Shown here: positions 27,867 through 37,172 of the stretch, piece by piece | How the letters are laid out: every line of letters begins with the position of its first letter | Numbering within the stretch: the stretch's first letter is position 1 | NCBI RefSeq assembly: GCF_001511835.1 | Contig: NZ_LN997848.1 | Span: 4,430,001-4,494,000 of the forward strand | Length of the DNA: 64,000 nt | Source: Magnetospirillum sp. XM-1 | Lineage (GTDB): Bacteria; Pseudomonadota; Alphaproteobacteria; Rhodospirillales; Magnetospirillaceae | Direction of reading: 5' to 3' | Position numbers and translations under genes: made by a program | The notes under the pieces: generated by a model | Seen by the model: only the letters and a program-made list of their open reading frames with translations | What the model was told of the DNA's origin: nothing | Database searches by the model: none

Positions 27867-29747
27867 CTATGCCTGGGCCGCCTCCAATTCCTCCTGGGCG
27901 GTCAGCCACGCCATCTCGGCGTCCTCCACCTTGCGGGCGAGGTCGGCTTCCAGGCGGCGCAGCTCGGTGACCTTGGCCGGCGGCCCCTGGTAGAGCTTGG
28001 GGTCGGCCAGCTTGTCGGCCAGGGCCTTCTGCTCGGCATGCAGCTTTTCCAGCGTCTTCTCCGCCGCCTGCGCCACCTTGCGCAGCGGCGCCAGCTGGGC
28101 GCGCAGGTCGGCGGCGGCCTTGCGGTCGGCCTTGCGCTGGTTGCCCTCGCCCCCCTTGTCGGGCCGGGCCCCCCTCCGGTCCTCGCGCGCCTGCTCCAGC
28201 AGCAGCTTGCGATAGGCGGCCAGATCGCCGTCGAAGGGCCGCACCTTGCCGTCGCCCACCAGCCACAGGCTGTCGGCGGCCAGTTCGATCAGATGGGGGT
28301 CGTGGCTGATCAGGATCACCGCCCCGTCATAGGCGTTGAGCGCCGCCACCAGCGCCTCGCGGGCGTCGATGTCCAGGTGGTTGGTGGGCTCGTCCAGGAT
28401 CATCAGATGGGGGGCCTCGCGGCTCATCAGGGCGAACAGCAGCCGCGACTTCTCGCCGCCCGACAGGGACGCGACCTTGACGTCGGCGCGATCCTGCTCG
28501 AAGCCGAAGCGGCCCAGCTGGGCGCGCACCTTTGCCTCGGGGGCGTCCTTCATCACCACGGCCATGTGCTCGAAAGGAGTCTCGTCCAGGCGCAATTCTT
28601 CGGTCTGGTGCTGGGCGAAATAGCCGATCTTCAGCTTCTGCGGCTTGGAGAGCTTGCCGTCGAGCAGGTCGAGGCGGCCCGACAGGATCTTGGCGAGCGT
28701 CGACTTGCCGTTACCGTTGGCGCCCAGCAGCGCGATGCGGTCGTCCATGTCGATGCGGATGTCGAGGCCGCGCAGCACCACCTTGTCGCCATACCCGGCG
28801 ATTCCCTTGTCGATGGCGACGATGGGGGGCGACAGCGGCTCGGGGTCGGGGAAGTCGAAGGACATGGCGCGGTCCTCGACCACCGGGACCACCATCTCCA
28901 TGCGCTCGAGCATCTTGACGCGGCTTTGCGCCTGGGCCGCCTTGGTGGCCTTGGCCTTGAAGCGGTCGATGAACGACTGGATCTTGCGCCGCTGCTCCAT
29001 CTGCTTGGTGTAGGCCTTGGCCTGCAGCTCCATGCGGGCGCGCCGCGTCGCCTCGAAGCGGTCGTAATTGCCGCCATAGACGTTCAGCTTCGCACCTTCC
29101 AGATGGACGATGCGGTTGGCCACCTCGTTCAGCAGCTCGCGGTCGTGGCTGATCACCACCAGGGTGCCGGGATAGGCGGCCAGATGGCTTTGCAGCCACA
29201 AGGTCGCCTCCAGATCCAGGTGGTTGGTGGGCTCGTCCAGCAAAAGCAGGTCGGGAACCGTGAACAGCGAGGCCGCCAGCGCCACGCGCATGCGCCAGCC
29301 GCCCGAGAAATCAGACACCGGCCTTTGCTGCGCCTCCGCGTCGAAGCCCAGGCCCGACAGGATGGCGGCGGCCCGCGCCGGGGCGGAATGGGCGTCGATG
29401 GCCACCAGCCGCTCGTGGATCTCGGCGATACGGTGGCCGTCATGGCAGGTTTCCGCCTCCTCGAACAAGGCGGTACGCTCGGTATCGGCGGCCAGCACGC
29501 AGTCGATCAGGCTGATGTCGCCCTCGGGCGCTTCCTGGGCCAGACGGCCGAGGCGGGCGCGCGGGCGTAAGGAGATTTCACCCGAATCGGGATGAAGGTC
29601 GCCGGCGATCAGCTTGAACAGGGTGGTCTTGCCCGTGCCGTTGCGGCCCACCAGGCCGACCCGCGCCCCGGCCGGGATATGAACCGTGGCGGTCTCGAAG
29701 ATGGTCCGGCCGCCGTAGCGGAAGGTAAGGTCGTTGATGTGCAGCAT
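27867..29747 (-). CDS. ABC-F family ATPase (Uup/YheS-like ribosome-associated)
   Basis: 626 residues from ATG 29747 (MLHINDLTFRYGG); the longer open frame runs into the ndk region and has no homology there. Two ABC modules without membrane domains: Walker A GRNGTGKTT and GANGNGKST, signatures FSGGWRMRVALA and LSGGEKSRL, both followed by LDEPTNHLD. The interdomain linker (about 240-300) is the ABC-F P-site tRNA-interacting motif region, and the C-terminal 100 residues are a coiled coil. ABC-F proteins act on stalled ribosomes or confer antibiotic protection; YheS-type is most likely here because of the N-terminal HINDLTFRYG start. Confidence 0.93.
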   Translation of the reverse strand: MLHINDLTFRYGGRTIFETATVHIPAGARVGLVGRNGTGKTTLFKLIAGDLHPDSGEISLRPRARLGRLAQEAPEGDISLIDCVLAADTERTALFEEAETCHDGHRIAEIHERLVAIDAHSAPARAAAILSGLGFDAEAQQRPVSDFSGGWRMRVALAASLFTVPDLLLLDEPTNHLDLEATLWLQSHLAAYPGTLVVISHDRELLNEVANRIVHLEGAKLNVYGGNYDRFEATRRARMELQAKAYTKQMEQRRKIQSFIDRFKAKATKAAQAQSRVKMLERMEMVVPVVEDRAMSFDFPDPEPLSPPIVAIDKGIAGYGDKVVLRGLDIRIDMDDRIALLGANGNGKSTLAKILSGRLDLLDGKLSKPQKLKIGYFAQHQTEELRLDETPFEHMAVVMKDAPEAKVRAQLGRFGFEQDRADVKVASLSGGEKSRLLFALMSREAPHLMILDEPTNHLDIDAREALVAALNAYDGAVILISHDPHLIELAADSLWLVGDGKVRPFDGDLAAYRKLLLEQAREDRRGARPDKGGEGNQRKADRKAAADLRAQLAPLRKVAQAAEKTLEKLHAEQKALADKLADPKLYQGPPAKVTELRRLEADLARKVEDAEMAWLTAQEELEAAQA

Positions 29748-29931
29748 GGGTGCGTGAAATAGCACGCCCGCGCGCGTGCGGCAAAGGCGCGCTTTCTTGA
29801 GACCGTTGCTCTCCTCATTCTTTGGAGTTATAACCCGCCGTCCCCGGATGCGCCCGGCCGCCCGGGGACGTGCGCGGCCGCCCAAACCCGACCCCGGCGC
29901 GGCGCGAGCAACCGCCGAAAGGAATTCACCA

Positions 29932-30354
29932 ATGGCTACCGAACGTACCCTGTCGATCATCAAGCCCGACGCCACCCGCCGCAACCTCACCGGCAAGATC
30001 AATGCCCGCTTCGAGGAAGCCGGCCTGCGCATCGTCGCTCAGAAGCGCGTGCAGCTGACCAAGGCCCAGGCCGGTCAGTTCTACTCGGTCCACGCCGAGC
30101 GCTCGTTCTTCGGCGAACTGGTCGATTTCATGATCTCCGGCCCGGTGGTCGTGCAGGTCCTGGAAGGTGAAGGCGCCGTCGCCCGCAACCGCGAGATCAT
30201 GGGCGCCACCAACCCGGCCAACGCCGCGCCGGGCACCATCCGCGCCGACTTCGCCGAATCGGTGGAAGCCAATTCGGTGCATGGTTCGGATTCGGCCGAG
30301 AACGCCGCCATCGAGATCGCCTTCTTCTTCTCCGGCTGCGAGATCGTCGGCTGA
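29932..30354 (+). CDS. ndk: Nucleoside diphosphate kinase
   Basis: 140 residues. [14 protein letters not shown] at the N-terminus, the catalytic His in [13 protein letters not shown] (about residue 117) and the family length all match. It transfers phosphate from NTPs to NDPs through phospho-His. ATG 29932 has GAAAGGA 9 bases upstream. Single gene with a strong terminator, divergent from the ABC-F gene. Confidence 0.98.
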   Translation: MATERTLSIIKPDATRRNLTGKINARFEEAGLRIVAQKRVQLTKAQAGQFYSVHAERSFFGELVDFMISGPVVVQVLEGEGAVARNREIMGATNPANAAPGTIRADFAESVEANSVHGSDSAENAAIEIAFFFSGCEIVG

Positions 30355-30388
30355 TTCGTTCAGCCTGACGCGCCGATCCGGCAAGACG

Positions 30389-30425
30389 AGCCCCCGGGAG
30401 GGATCCTTCCCGGGGGCTTATTTTA
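30389..30425 (+). terminator. Rho-independent terminator of ndk
   Basis: AGCCCCCGGGA / TCCCGGGGGCT stem, followed by TATTTTAT, 34 bases after the ndk stop. Confidence 0.9.
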
Positions 30426-30460
30426 TCCCCAAGGTTGCGCGCATTGCATACAATTGCGGG

Positions 30461-30472
30461 AATAATATTATT
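30461..30472. promoter_or_regulatory. Palindrome in the promoter region of the XRE regulator gene
   Basis: AATAATATTATT is a perfect 12-base palindrome about 110 bases before the regulator start, in a strongly AT-rich stretch (30426-30515). It could be an autoregulatory operator, or just an AT-rich promoter. Confidence 0.35.
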
Positions 30473-30572
30473 TCATAATCTGCTCTTTGGCATTTTTAGA
30501 TAATTTTGCCACTTGCGCGACTTGTATGCACGGTCCCAAATAGAGGAATTACAACCTCAGCGGATGCATGCA

Positions 30573-31037
30573 ATGCAAGTCACACGTCAATCAACCCGGG
30601 GACGGACGCCGGGGGGACATCCCAACCCCATCGATGTGCATGTGGGCAGCCGCCTGCGCTTGCGCCGCACCCTGCTCGGCCTCAGCCAGGAAGACCTGGG
30701 CGATGCGCTGGGCCTGACCTTCCAGCAGATTCAGAAATACGAGCGCGGCGCCAACCGCATCGGGGCCTCGCGCCTGTTCGACCTGGCCCGCGCCCTGGAA
30801 GTGCCGGTGGAGTATTTCTACGACGAGATGCCCTACGAGGTGATGGCCGCCAGCCCCCGGCACATGGCCCACGCCACGGAGGAACCGCCGGAACAGCGGA
30901 TCGATCCCATGAACAAGCGCGAGACCCTCGACCTGGTCCGCACCTATTACCGCATCGGCGACCCCAATGTGCGCAAGCGGGTCTACGAACTGGCCCGTGC
31001 CCTGGCGATCCACACGGGAAGCCGGCGCCAGGATTGA
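30573..31037 (+). CDS. XRE-family helix-turn-helix transcriptional regulator
   Basis: 154 residues from ATG 30573; ATG 30564 is an alternative. The Cro/CI HTH lies at about 22-78 (VGSRLRLRRTLLGLSQEDLG, then QQIQKYERGANRI and FDLARALEVPVEYFY). This is the alphaproteobacterial form with a short helical C-terminal region (DLVRTYYRIGDPNVRKRVYE) and no ligand domain. Such proteins regulate cell-cycle, envelope or virulence genes in relatives; the target here is unknown. Upstream DNA is AT-rich with a palindrome. Confidence 0.9.
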   Translation: MQVTRQSTRGRTPGGHPNPIDVHVGSRLRLRRTLLGLSQEDLGDALGLTFQQIQKYERGANRIGASRLFDLARALEVPVEYFYDEMPYEVMAASPRHMAHATEEPPEQRIDPMNKRETLDLVRTYYRIGDPNVRKRVYELARALAIHTGSRRQD

Positions 31038-31065
31038 GGACGCGGTGACGGCACGGGCTTCGCCG

Positions 31066-32739
31066 TCACGCCCCGTAATACCGATAGCCGCCGCGTCCGG
31101 CCGCCTTGGCCCCGTACATGGCCATGTCCGCGTGCCGCAGCAGCATGGACGGCGTTTCCCCATGATCGGGGAACGAGGCGATGCCGATGCTGGCCGACAG
31201 GTGCTGCGGCGGATCGGTGATGGTGTAGGGCCGGTTCAGGGCGGCGAGAATCTTGTCCGCCACGTTGCCGGCGTCGTCGGGCTGCGGCAGGTCGAACAGC
31301 AGGACGATGAATTCGTCGCCCCCCTGGCGGATGACCACATCGGCCCCCCGGACCGCGCCGCGCAGGCGCCGCGCCGCCTCCTTCAGGATCATGTCGCCCA
31401 CTTCGTGGCCTTGGGTGTCGTTGATCTCCTTGAACTGGTCGAGATCGATGAACAGCACCGCCAGCCCCCGCCCCGACCGCTTGGCTCCGGCGATGCCGTG
31501 GGCGATGAACTGATCCAGCACGCTGCGGCTGAACAGGCCGGTAAGAGCGTCGTGGGTCGCCATGTACTCGATCCGCTCGCGGGTGATGCGGTTGCGCCGG
31601 CTCCGCTCGCGGTTGAGCCAATGATAGGTGGCCGCCCCGGCCAGGATGATGACCAGCGCCCCCAACGATCCCGACAGCCCGAACAGCGCCAGACGGTCGG
31701 CGGCGACGGTGGCCACCAGCGGCACCGGGGCCAGGATGGTCAGCGCCAGGTCGTCGTCGGCCAGGATGGTCGAGTTCCGCAGATACGGCACGCCCTCACG
31801 CCCCCACCGGTGCAACGCCGGATGATCGGCCGAGCCCCAGGGAGCAAGGGGGAGTTCCGCGAATTCCGAACGCTTGTAGCGGCCCATGCGCTCGGCCGGT
31901 GAAAGCCCCACCACCGCCGCCCCCGGCAGGGTCCGCATTTCCAGCGCCTTGTCCTGGGCCAGGATCACCACGCCGTAATTGTCGCTGAGAAAGGCGTTGG
32001 CCTGGTTGACCCAGGACGACAGGTAGGGAATGTCGATCTTGATGGCCATGACCCCCAGCACCCGGCCGCCGTCGCGAACCGGGGCGGAAAAGAACAGGCC
32101 TGGAATATTGGTGACGCGGCCCAGGGCGAACTGATGGCCGAGGCGCCCGGCGACAGCCTCGGTGAAATAGGTCCGGTCGCGATAGTTGATGCCGACGAAA
32201 CTGTCGGCGCGCCCGCCATTGCTGGCGGCGATGGCGTCGCCCGCCGGGTTGATCAGCCAGATGACGCTGATGGCTCCGATATCCTCGGCCGCCCCGGCCA
32301 GGGAGCGGTTGAGCTCCGCGAGACGCGGGTCGGCGGTCAGGATGTCCTGCCGCCGGGCCATCGGCATGGACGCCAGGTCGGGCCGGTCGCCGAACCGCTT
32401 CAGGGCGTCGAGGACGGCGCGGTCGCGGCCCAATGCCGCCGGAATTCCATGAAAGACCGACAGGGTCCGCTGCAGCCCCTGGGTCATGTCCTCGCTGCTC
32501 TGGCGCAGGTCACCCTGCGCATGTTCGAGGGATTGCAGGGCTCGCCAGGCGGTGTACTCCCCGGCCACCACCCAGCAGACGCCCAGCCAGAACAGAATGG
32601 CCGCGAAGCAAAGGACGGCGAAATGCCGGGCGAGTCCCGGTTCGGCGGCAAAACCGGCCAAATCTCCAGCGCTTGCCGCCCGCTCTCGGCCGACATGGCT
32701 GTTCTGGTAATCGGCAAGCGGGACTTGGGTCTCCATCAT
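31066..32739 (-). CDS. Diguanylate cyclase with periplasmic Cache sensor
   Basis: 557 residues from ATG 32739 (the frame is open further upstream without support). TM about 40-62, double-Cache domain about 65-340 (INYRDRTYFTEAVAGR, FFSAPVRDGGRVLGVMAI), TM about 350-372, GGDEF domain 390-555. The active-site motif is intact (GGDEF at 473-477) and an RGAD inhibitory I-site lies five residues before it, so this should be a feedback-inhibited c-di-GMP synthase. It is divergent from the histidine kinase at 32922, which has a similar sensor. c-di-GMP from here could feed the PilZ receptor at 17528. Confidence 0.94.
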   Translation of the reverse strand: MMETQVPLADYQNSHVGRERAASAGDLAGFAAEPGLARHFAVLCFAAILFWLGVCWVVAGEYTAWRALQSLEHAQGDLRQSSEDMTQGLQRTLSVFHGIPAALGRDRAVLDALKRFGDRPDLASMPMARRQDILTADPRLAELNRSLAGAAEDIGAISVIWLINPAGDAIAASNGGRADSFVGINYRDRTYFTEAVAGRLGHQFALGRVTNIPGLFFSAPVRDGGRVLGVMAIKIDIPYLSSWVNQANAFLSDNYGVVILAQDKALEMRTLPGAAVVGLSPAERMGRYKRSEFAELPLAPWGSADHPALHRWGREGVPYLRNSTILADDDLALTILAPVPLVATVAADRLALFGLSGSLGALVIILAGAATYHWLNRERSRRNRITRERIEYMATHDALTGLFSRSVLDQFIAHGIAGAKRSGRGLAVLFIDLDQFKEINDTQGHEVGDMILKEAARRLRGAVRGADVVIRQGGDEFIVLLFDLPQPDDAGNVADKILAALNRPYTITDPPQHLSASIGIASFPDHGETPSMLLRHADMAMYGAKAAGRGGYRYYGA

Positions 32740-32921
32740 ATGCCGTCCACATATGGCCGCGAGCGCCCGGGAATAAAGTTCAATCCTTCGCGCATCTTTC
32801 GATGCTACGCATTTTCCCAGACCCTGGAAACGGGAAAGAGCGTATCGCCCCGGGTTGGTTTGCATAGGCCAGCCGCTCCACCTGGGGTACACTGCCTTAC
32901 CGACATGCCCCGGGGGAAGGA

Positions 32922-34970
32922 ATGAGGACAGCTCCGCGACAATCGCTTCTCGCCGGCATGCAGCCGCTGGGAATGTGGAGCGTTTCCATCGGACTGGTCC
33001 TGGTTCTGGTCGGCCTGATGGGTTTTCAGGTGCAGGCCAGTTACCGGCGGACCATCGAGGTGGCCCGCGCCAACCTCGCCGATACCGCCCGCGTCACGGA
33101 AGAGCAGGTGCGCGGCAGCCTGCGCGTGGTCCGCCTGATGCTGCGCGCCATCGCCGAAGCCCCCCGCAACGACCCCAACACGCTTCGACGCTTCATGGCG
33201 ACCCGCGCCAAGGTGGTCCCCGAGATCCGCCAGGCCTTCATCGTCAACGCCGCCGGCATCGTCACGATCTCCACCCTGCCCCAGATCGAGGGCCGGGACA
33301 CCTCGCCTCGCCCGTTCTTCACAGGGGCGCGCGACATTCCCCCGGGGCAGGACATCTATGTGTCCAAGCCCCTGCCCATCGGCATGGACGGCAATCTGGT
33401 GATCATGGTGTCCATGCCGCTGAGCGGGGCGGACGGGCAATTCGACGGAATCGTCACGGTATCGCTGGAGCTGGCGTATTTTCAGGGCCTGCTGAGATCG
33501 GTGCATCGCGGCGAGGTGGGGGCCGGCGCCCTGCTGGTCACCCCTGATGGCGACATCATCGACCGCGACCCCGAGCCCGAGCTCTACGTGGGCAAGAACA
33601 TCGCCAAGGGCGGCGCCTTCGCCATGCACCGCGAGGCCGGCGGGAAGGAGAACACCTTCCTCCACGTCACGGTCACCGACGGCAAGGAGAAGCTTTCCGC
33701 CGTCCGCACCCTGCAGGAACCGGCGCTGCCCGCCCTGGTGGTGATCGTCGGCCGCCCGCTCGACGGAGTCCTCGCCCCCTGGCGAAGCGAAGCGCTGACC
33801 ATCGCGGGGGTGATCGGCCTGCTGGCCGTCGCCATTTTCGGCCTGACCGCCCTGGCCGGGCGGCATCTGGTCGCGCTGAAGGCCAGCGAGGAGCGCTATC
33901 GCGGGCTGATCGAAACCCAGAACGATCTGGTGGTCCGGTTCGCCCTCGACGAGCGGCTGGTGTTCGCCAACGAGGCCTTCGCCCGCGCCCATGGCCAGGC
34001 CCCGGTTACCGTCATCGGCCAGTCCTGGCGGAGTTTCGTCCACGAAAGCGACCACGACGCCACCGCCCAGGCCATCAACGACGTCCTCCAGCCCCCCGAT
34101 TTCCGCGCCACGGTGGAGAGCCGCATGAAGACGGCGGGCGGCCTGCGCTGGGTATCCTGGGAAGGCGCCGCCATCCGCGACATGTCCGGCCATATCATCG
34201 AAGTCCAGGCGGTGGGCCGCGACATCACCGATTGGGTCGAGAACCGCGAGCGTCAGTCCGCCCTGGTGCGCGATCTGGACAAATCCAACCGGGAACTCGA
34301 GCAATTCGCCTATGTGGCGTCCCATGACCTGCGCGAGCCGCTGCGCATGATCACCAGCTATCTCGGCCTGATCCAGCGGCGCTACGAAGCCGCCCTGGAC
34401 GAGGATGGACGCCAGTTCCTGGATTTCGCCCGCGACGGGGCGGCGCGCATGGACCGCATGGTGCTCGACCTGCTGGAATTCTCCCGCGTCGGCCGCGTCC
34501 GCGATCCCCTGACCCGCATCGATCTGGCCGATGTCATCGCCATCGCGGCGAAGAACCTTGAACTTCCCATCAAGGAGAGCGGCGCCACGCTGGCGGTTCC
34601 CCAGGGCCTGCCGGCGGTCACCGGATCGGGTGGCGAACTGGTCCGCCTGTTCCAGAACCTGATCGCCAACGCCGTGAAGTACCGCCATCCCGATCGCCCC
34701 CCGGCGGTGGCGGTGTGGGCGGAGCGCGACGCGTCCGGCTGGGTCTGCACCGTCGCCGACAACGGCATCGGCATCGCGCCGGAGTATTTCGACCGGATCT
34801 TCGACATCTTCCAGCGCCTGCACGCCCGCACCGAGTACGAGGGCACCGGCATCGGGCTGGCGCTGTGCCGCAAGATCGTCGAGCACCACGGCGGGCGCAT
34901 CTGGGTGGAATCCGAACCGGGCCAGGGCTCGCGTTTCCGCTTCACCCTGCCCGACAGGGACGAGGCCTGA
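32922..34970 (+). CDS. Cache-PAS sensor histidine kinase (phytochrome-kinase-like core)
   Basis: 682 residues. TM about 18-36, double-Cache domain about 40-275 (FIVNAAGIVTISTLPQIEGRD, split as usual), TM about 287-308, PAS about 320-440 (ERYRGLIETQNDLVVRFALD), HisKA with phospho-His 468 in YVASHDLREPLRMI, HATPase with VADNGIGIAPEYFDRIF and EGTGIGLALCRKIVE. The H-box and FDRIFDIFQRLHAR segment are those of the cyanobacterial phytochrome-type kinases. No response regulator is adjacent. GGGGAAGG lies 6 bases before the start. Confidence 0.92.
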   Translation: MRTAPRQSLLAGMQPLGMWSVSIGLVLVLVGLMGFQVQASYRRTIEVARANLADTARVTEEQVRGSLRVVRLMLRAIAEAPRNDPNTLRRFMATRAKVVPEIRQAFIVNAAGIVTISTLPQIEGRDTSPRPFFTGARDIPPGQDIYVSKPLPIGMDGNLVIMVSMPLSGADGQFDGIVTVSLELAYFQGLLRSVHRGEVGAGALLVTPDGDIIDRDPEPELYVGKNIAKGGAFAMHREAGGKENTFLHVTVTDGKEKLSAVRTLQEPALPALVVIVGRPLDGVLAPWRSEALTIAGVIGLLAVAIFGLTALAGRHLVALKASEERYRGLIETQNDLVVRFALDERLVFANEAFARAHGQAPVTVIGQSWRSFVHESDHDATAQAINDVLQPPDFRATVESRMKTAGGLRWVSWEGAAIRDMSGHIIEVQAVGRDITDWVENRERQSALVRDLDKSNRELEQFAYVASHDLREPLRMITSYLGLIQRRYEAALDEDGRQFLDFARDGAARMDRMVLDLLEFSRVGRVRDPLTRIDLADVIAIAAKNLELPIKESGATLAVPQGLPAVTGSGGELVRLFQNLIANAVKYRHPDRPPAVAVWAERDASGWVCTVADNGIGIAPEYFDRIFDIFQRLHARTEYEGTGIGLALCRKIVEHHGGRIWVESEPGQGSRFRFTLPDRDEA

Positions 34971-34992
34971 CCGCTGCCGGCAGCCGGCGCCG

Positions 34993-35781
34993 TCAGGCCC
35001 GGGACTGAACGACGATGCTCGCCACCGCCTCGGCGATGCGCCGCGGCCTTTCGTCGATTCCCGCCAGCTTCACCTCTCCGGGGCGGGGGTCGATCTCGGC
35101 GATCTTGTTGCCCGTTTCCACCGGCACTCCGTCATGGGTCAGTCCACGGACGATGCCGTCAAAGGGCGCCTCGACCGCCGTGGCGCCGATACGGGCCACC
35201 ACGTCGCCCGCCCTGACCCGCTGGCCGATGGCGGCCTCGGCCCGCAGGATGCCGGCGACGGGAGCGTAGCGGAAACGCGAGCGGGCCTGCCCCAGCACGG
35301 CCCTGGGCTCGCCCGCCAGCTTCAAGGTGGAGCCGTGGCGCACCACCCTGCCCAACTGATCCCACGAGGTCTCCACCGCCACGTCCACGTTGACCCCGAC
35401 GGTGCAGCCCGGCCCCATGCCCACCACCAGCGGCGCCAGGCCCCGCTGAGGCTCGGGAACCTGCTGCTTGTTCATGCGGGCGTCCACCAGCACCGACCAG
35501 GGACGGCCGGCCACGGCCTGGCCGAACTCCATGGCGAGCAGGGGAATCTGGCCACAGGTCCAGGCGTCGGCGATGTCCTGCGGGTTTTCGATGCGGCGGG
35601 CCTGAATGCCCTCGAACTCCACCGCGCCCAGAAAGTAGGCGTCCGAGAAGGCCATCCGCCGACGGATGGCGATGGGCGGCCGAGACGATTGCAGCGCCAC
35701 CCGGCATCCTTCCCGCGCCAGATACACGGCGATGGCCGAGGCGATCTCGCCGGCGCCGCGGATCAGGACCTCACTGCCCAC
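34993..35781 (-). CDS. YqeB/EF2563-family protein (selenium-dependent molybdenum hydroxylase system)
   Basis: 262 residues. The N-terminal LIRGAGEIASAIAVYLAREG is a Rossmann-like nucleotide motif, followed by PPIAIRRRMAFSDAYFLG and EFEGIQARRI, a VDARMNKQ segment, a GMGPGCTVGVNVDVAVET core and the C-terminal IGATAVEAPFDGIVRGLTHD and AEIDPR, which together match the EF2563/YqeB family. In Firmicutes these genes sit with selD and xanthine dehydrogenase-type hydroxylases. Here there are no molybdenum or selenium genes near, and it is last in a kinase-regulator-TetR operon, overlapping tetR by 11 bases. Function in this host is unknown. Confidence 0.75.
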   Translation of the reverse strand: MGSEVLIRGAGEIASAIAVYLAREGCRVALQSSRPPIAIRRRMAFSDAYFLGAVEFEGIQARRIENPQDIADAWTCGQIPLLAMEFGQAVAGRPWSVLVDARMNKQQVPEPQRGLAPLVVGMGPGCTVGVNVDVAVETSWDQLGRVVRHGSTLKLAGEPRAVLGQARSRFRYAPVAGILRAEAAIGQRVRAGDVVARIGATAVEAPFDGIVRGLTHDGVPVETGNKIAEIDPRPGEVKLAGIDERPRRIAEAVASIVVQSRA

Positions 35782-36379
35782 GGGCGCCCATCAATCCGCC
35801 CAGCACCTGATCGGAATAGATGGCGATGACCTGTTCCTTGCTCAGGCGGCCATGGGGCCGGAACCAGGTGCATACGCCGGTCAGCATGCTGAGGATGCCA
35901 TAGGCGGCCACATGGGCGTCGCCGCAGCGGAACAGGCCGGCCGCCTCGCCCTGGTCCAGGATGTCGATCAGCCGGCGCTCGTAGCGCCGCCGCAGGGTGA
36001 CGATCTCTTCGTAGTGATTGGGCTCGAGCGAACGCAGCTCCGAGGCGCCGATGAACACCTCGCGCTTGCGCACGATGTGATAGGTGACGTGGAAGGCCAC
36101 GAACGCCCGCAGACGCTCTTCCGCCCCCTGCCCCTCCACCGCCGCCATGGCGGCGTCGAACTGCAGGAACAGCTCGTCCATATGGGCGCGGATCAGGTCG
36201 TAGAGCAGGTCTTCCTTGGTGCTGATGTGATTGTACAGCGAGCCCACCTGGATGCCGACCTCGGCCGCCAGCTGGCGCAGGCTCATGGCCTCGAAACCAT
36301 GCTCGTAGATCAGCTTCAGACCCGCCTTGCGGATGGCCTCCATGGTGCGGGGGCCGTGGGAACCGATGGTGCGGGCCAT
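35771..36379 (-). CDS. TetR/AcrR-family transcriptional regulator
   Basis: 202 residues. HTH about 14-58 (RKAGLKLIYEHGFEAMSLRQ, then VGIQVGSLYNHISTKEDLL). The C-terminal ligand domain has a TetR_C-type helical pattern. RBS AGGGA sits 5 bases before ATG 36379. It follows the response regulator by 8 bases and overlaps the YqeB-like gene, so it is part of the same operon. Its DNA targets are unknown; the YqeB-like gene is one likely target. Confidence 0.92.
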   Translation of the reverse strand: MARTIGSHGPRTMEAIRKAGLKLIYEHGFEAMSLRQLAAEVGIQVGSLYNHISTKEDLLYDLIRAHMDELFLQFDAAMAAVEGQGAEERLRAFVAFHVTYHIVRKREVFIGASELRSLEPNHYEEIVTLRRRYERRLIDILDQGEAAGLFRCGDAHVAAYGILSMLTGVCTWFRPHGRLSKEQVIAIYSDQVLGGLMGARGQ

Positions 36380-36387
36380 GCTTGTCC

Positions 36388-37110
36388 CTAAGAGGCCTGG
36401 CGGGCGCGGGCCTCGACCGGCGCGGCGAAGACGTAGCCCACGGAACGGACGGCGCGCACCGGCAGGTTCTCGCCGGTGGCGGCGTTGACCTTGCGGCGCA
36501 GCCGGGCCATCACCGCGTCGATGCTGCGGTCGTCATAGCCGCCGATGCTCTTGCCCAGCGCGGCGGCGATGTCGTCGCGCGCCACCGAGGCGCCCGGCTC
36601 CTGGGTCAGGGTCTGCAGCACCCGGTACTCGGCGTTGGTCAGCGGCACCCGCTGGCCCGACGGGGTGATCAGCGACCAGCTGGCGGCGTCGAAGCCCCAG
36701 GTCTGGTTCCCATCCTCGCGGCTTTCGCGCTTTTCCTCGGCGGCGGGCTCGTTCAGGCGCCGCGTCAGGCTGTGGATCACCGCCTCCAGCTCCCGGAACT
36801 GCACCGGCTTGACCAGATAGGCGTCGGCACCGGCGGTCAGGCCCAGGACCCGGTCGTCCAGCTGCCCGCGAGCGGTCAGCATGATGATGCCCACCTTGCT
36901 GGCCGAGCGCAGCCGGGCGGCGATGGAAAAGCCGTCCTCGCCCGGAAGGTTGACGTCGAGCACCAGCAGGTCCGGCACGAAATCCGGCAGAAGGGCGTCC
37001 ATTTCCGCCCCCGACCCCGCACGCTGGACATTCATGCCCACCAGGGACAGATAGCGGCAGATCGACCCGCACAGATCAGGATCGTCCTCGACGACCATTA
37101 CCTTGATCAT
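36388..37110 (-). CDS. OmpR/PhoB-family response regulator
   Basis: 240 residues. Receiver domain 1-115 with acidic pocket EDD (8-10), phospho-Asp 52 (LVLDVNLPGEDGF), T79 and K101 (LVKPVQ). Winged-helix DNA-binding domain about 140-232, with RSIDAVMARLRRKV as the recognition helix and AVRSVGYVF as the wing. It begins 62 bases after the 7TMR kinase gene and is its likely partner. Confidence 0.96.
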   Translation of the reverse strand: MIKVMVVEDDPDLCGSICRYLSLVGMNVQRAGSGAEMDALLPDFVPDLLVLDVNLPGEDGFSIAARLRSASKVGIIMLTARGQLDDRVLGLTAGADAYLVKPVQFRELEAVIHSLTRRLNEPAAEEKRESREDGNQTWGFDAASWSLITPSGQRVPLTNAEYRVLQTLTQEPGASVARDDIAAALGKSIGGYDDRSIDAVMARLRRKVNAATGENLPVRAVRSVGYVFAAPVEARARQAS

Positions 37111-37172
37111 AGATTTTCCCCTGCGGACACAAACTCCCTAAGCAATATCACCATACTTTACACGTTACTGAA

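Noticed and set aside
27869..30032. ABC-F protein starting at 30032 (721 residues)
   Set aside because: The extra N-terminus lies antisense to ndk and its leader and has no homology; MLHINDL at 29747 is the natural start.
34993..35781. In-frame UGA selenocysteine in the YqeB-like gene
   Set aside because: The frame is uninterrupted, and the family is selenium-associated without itself being a selenoprotein.
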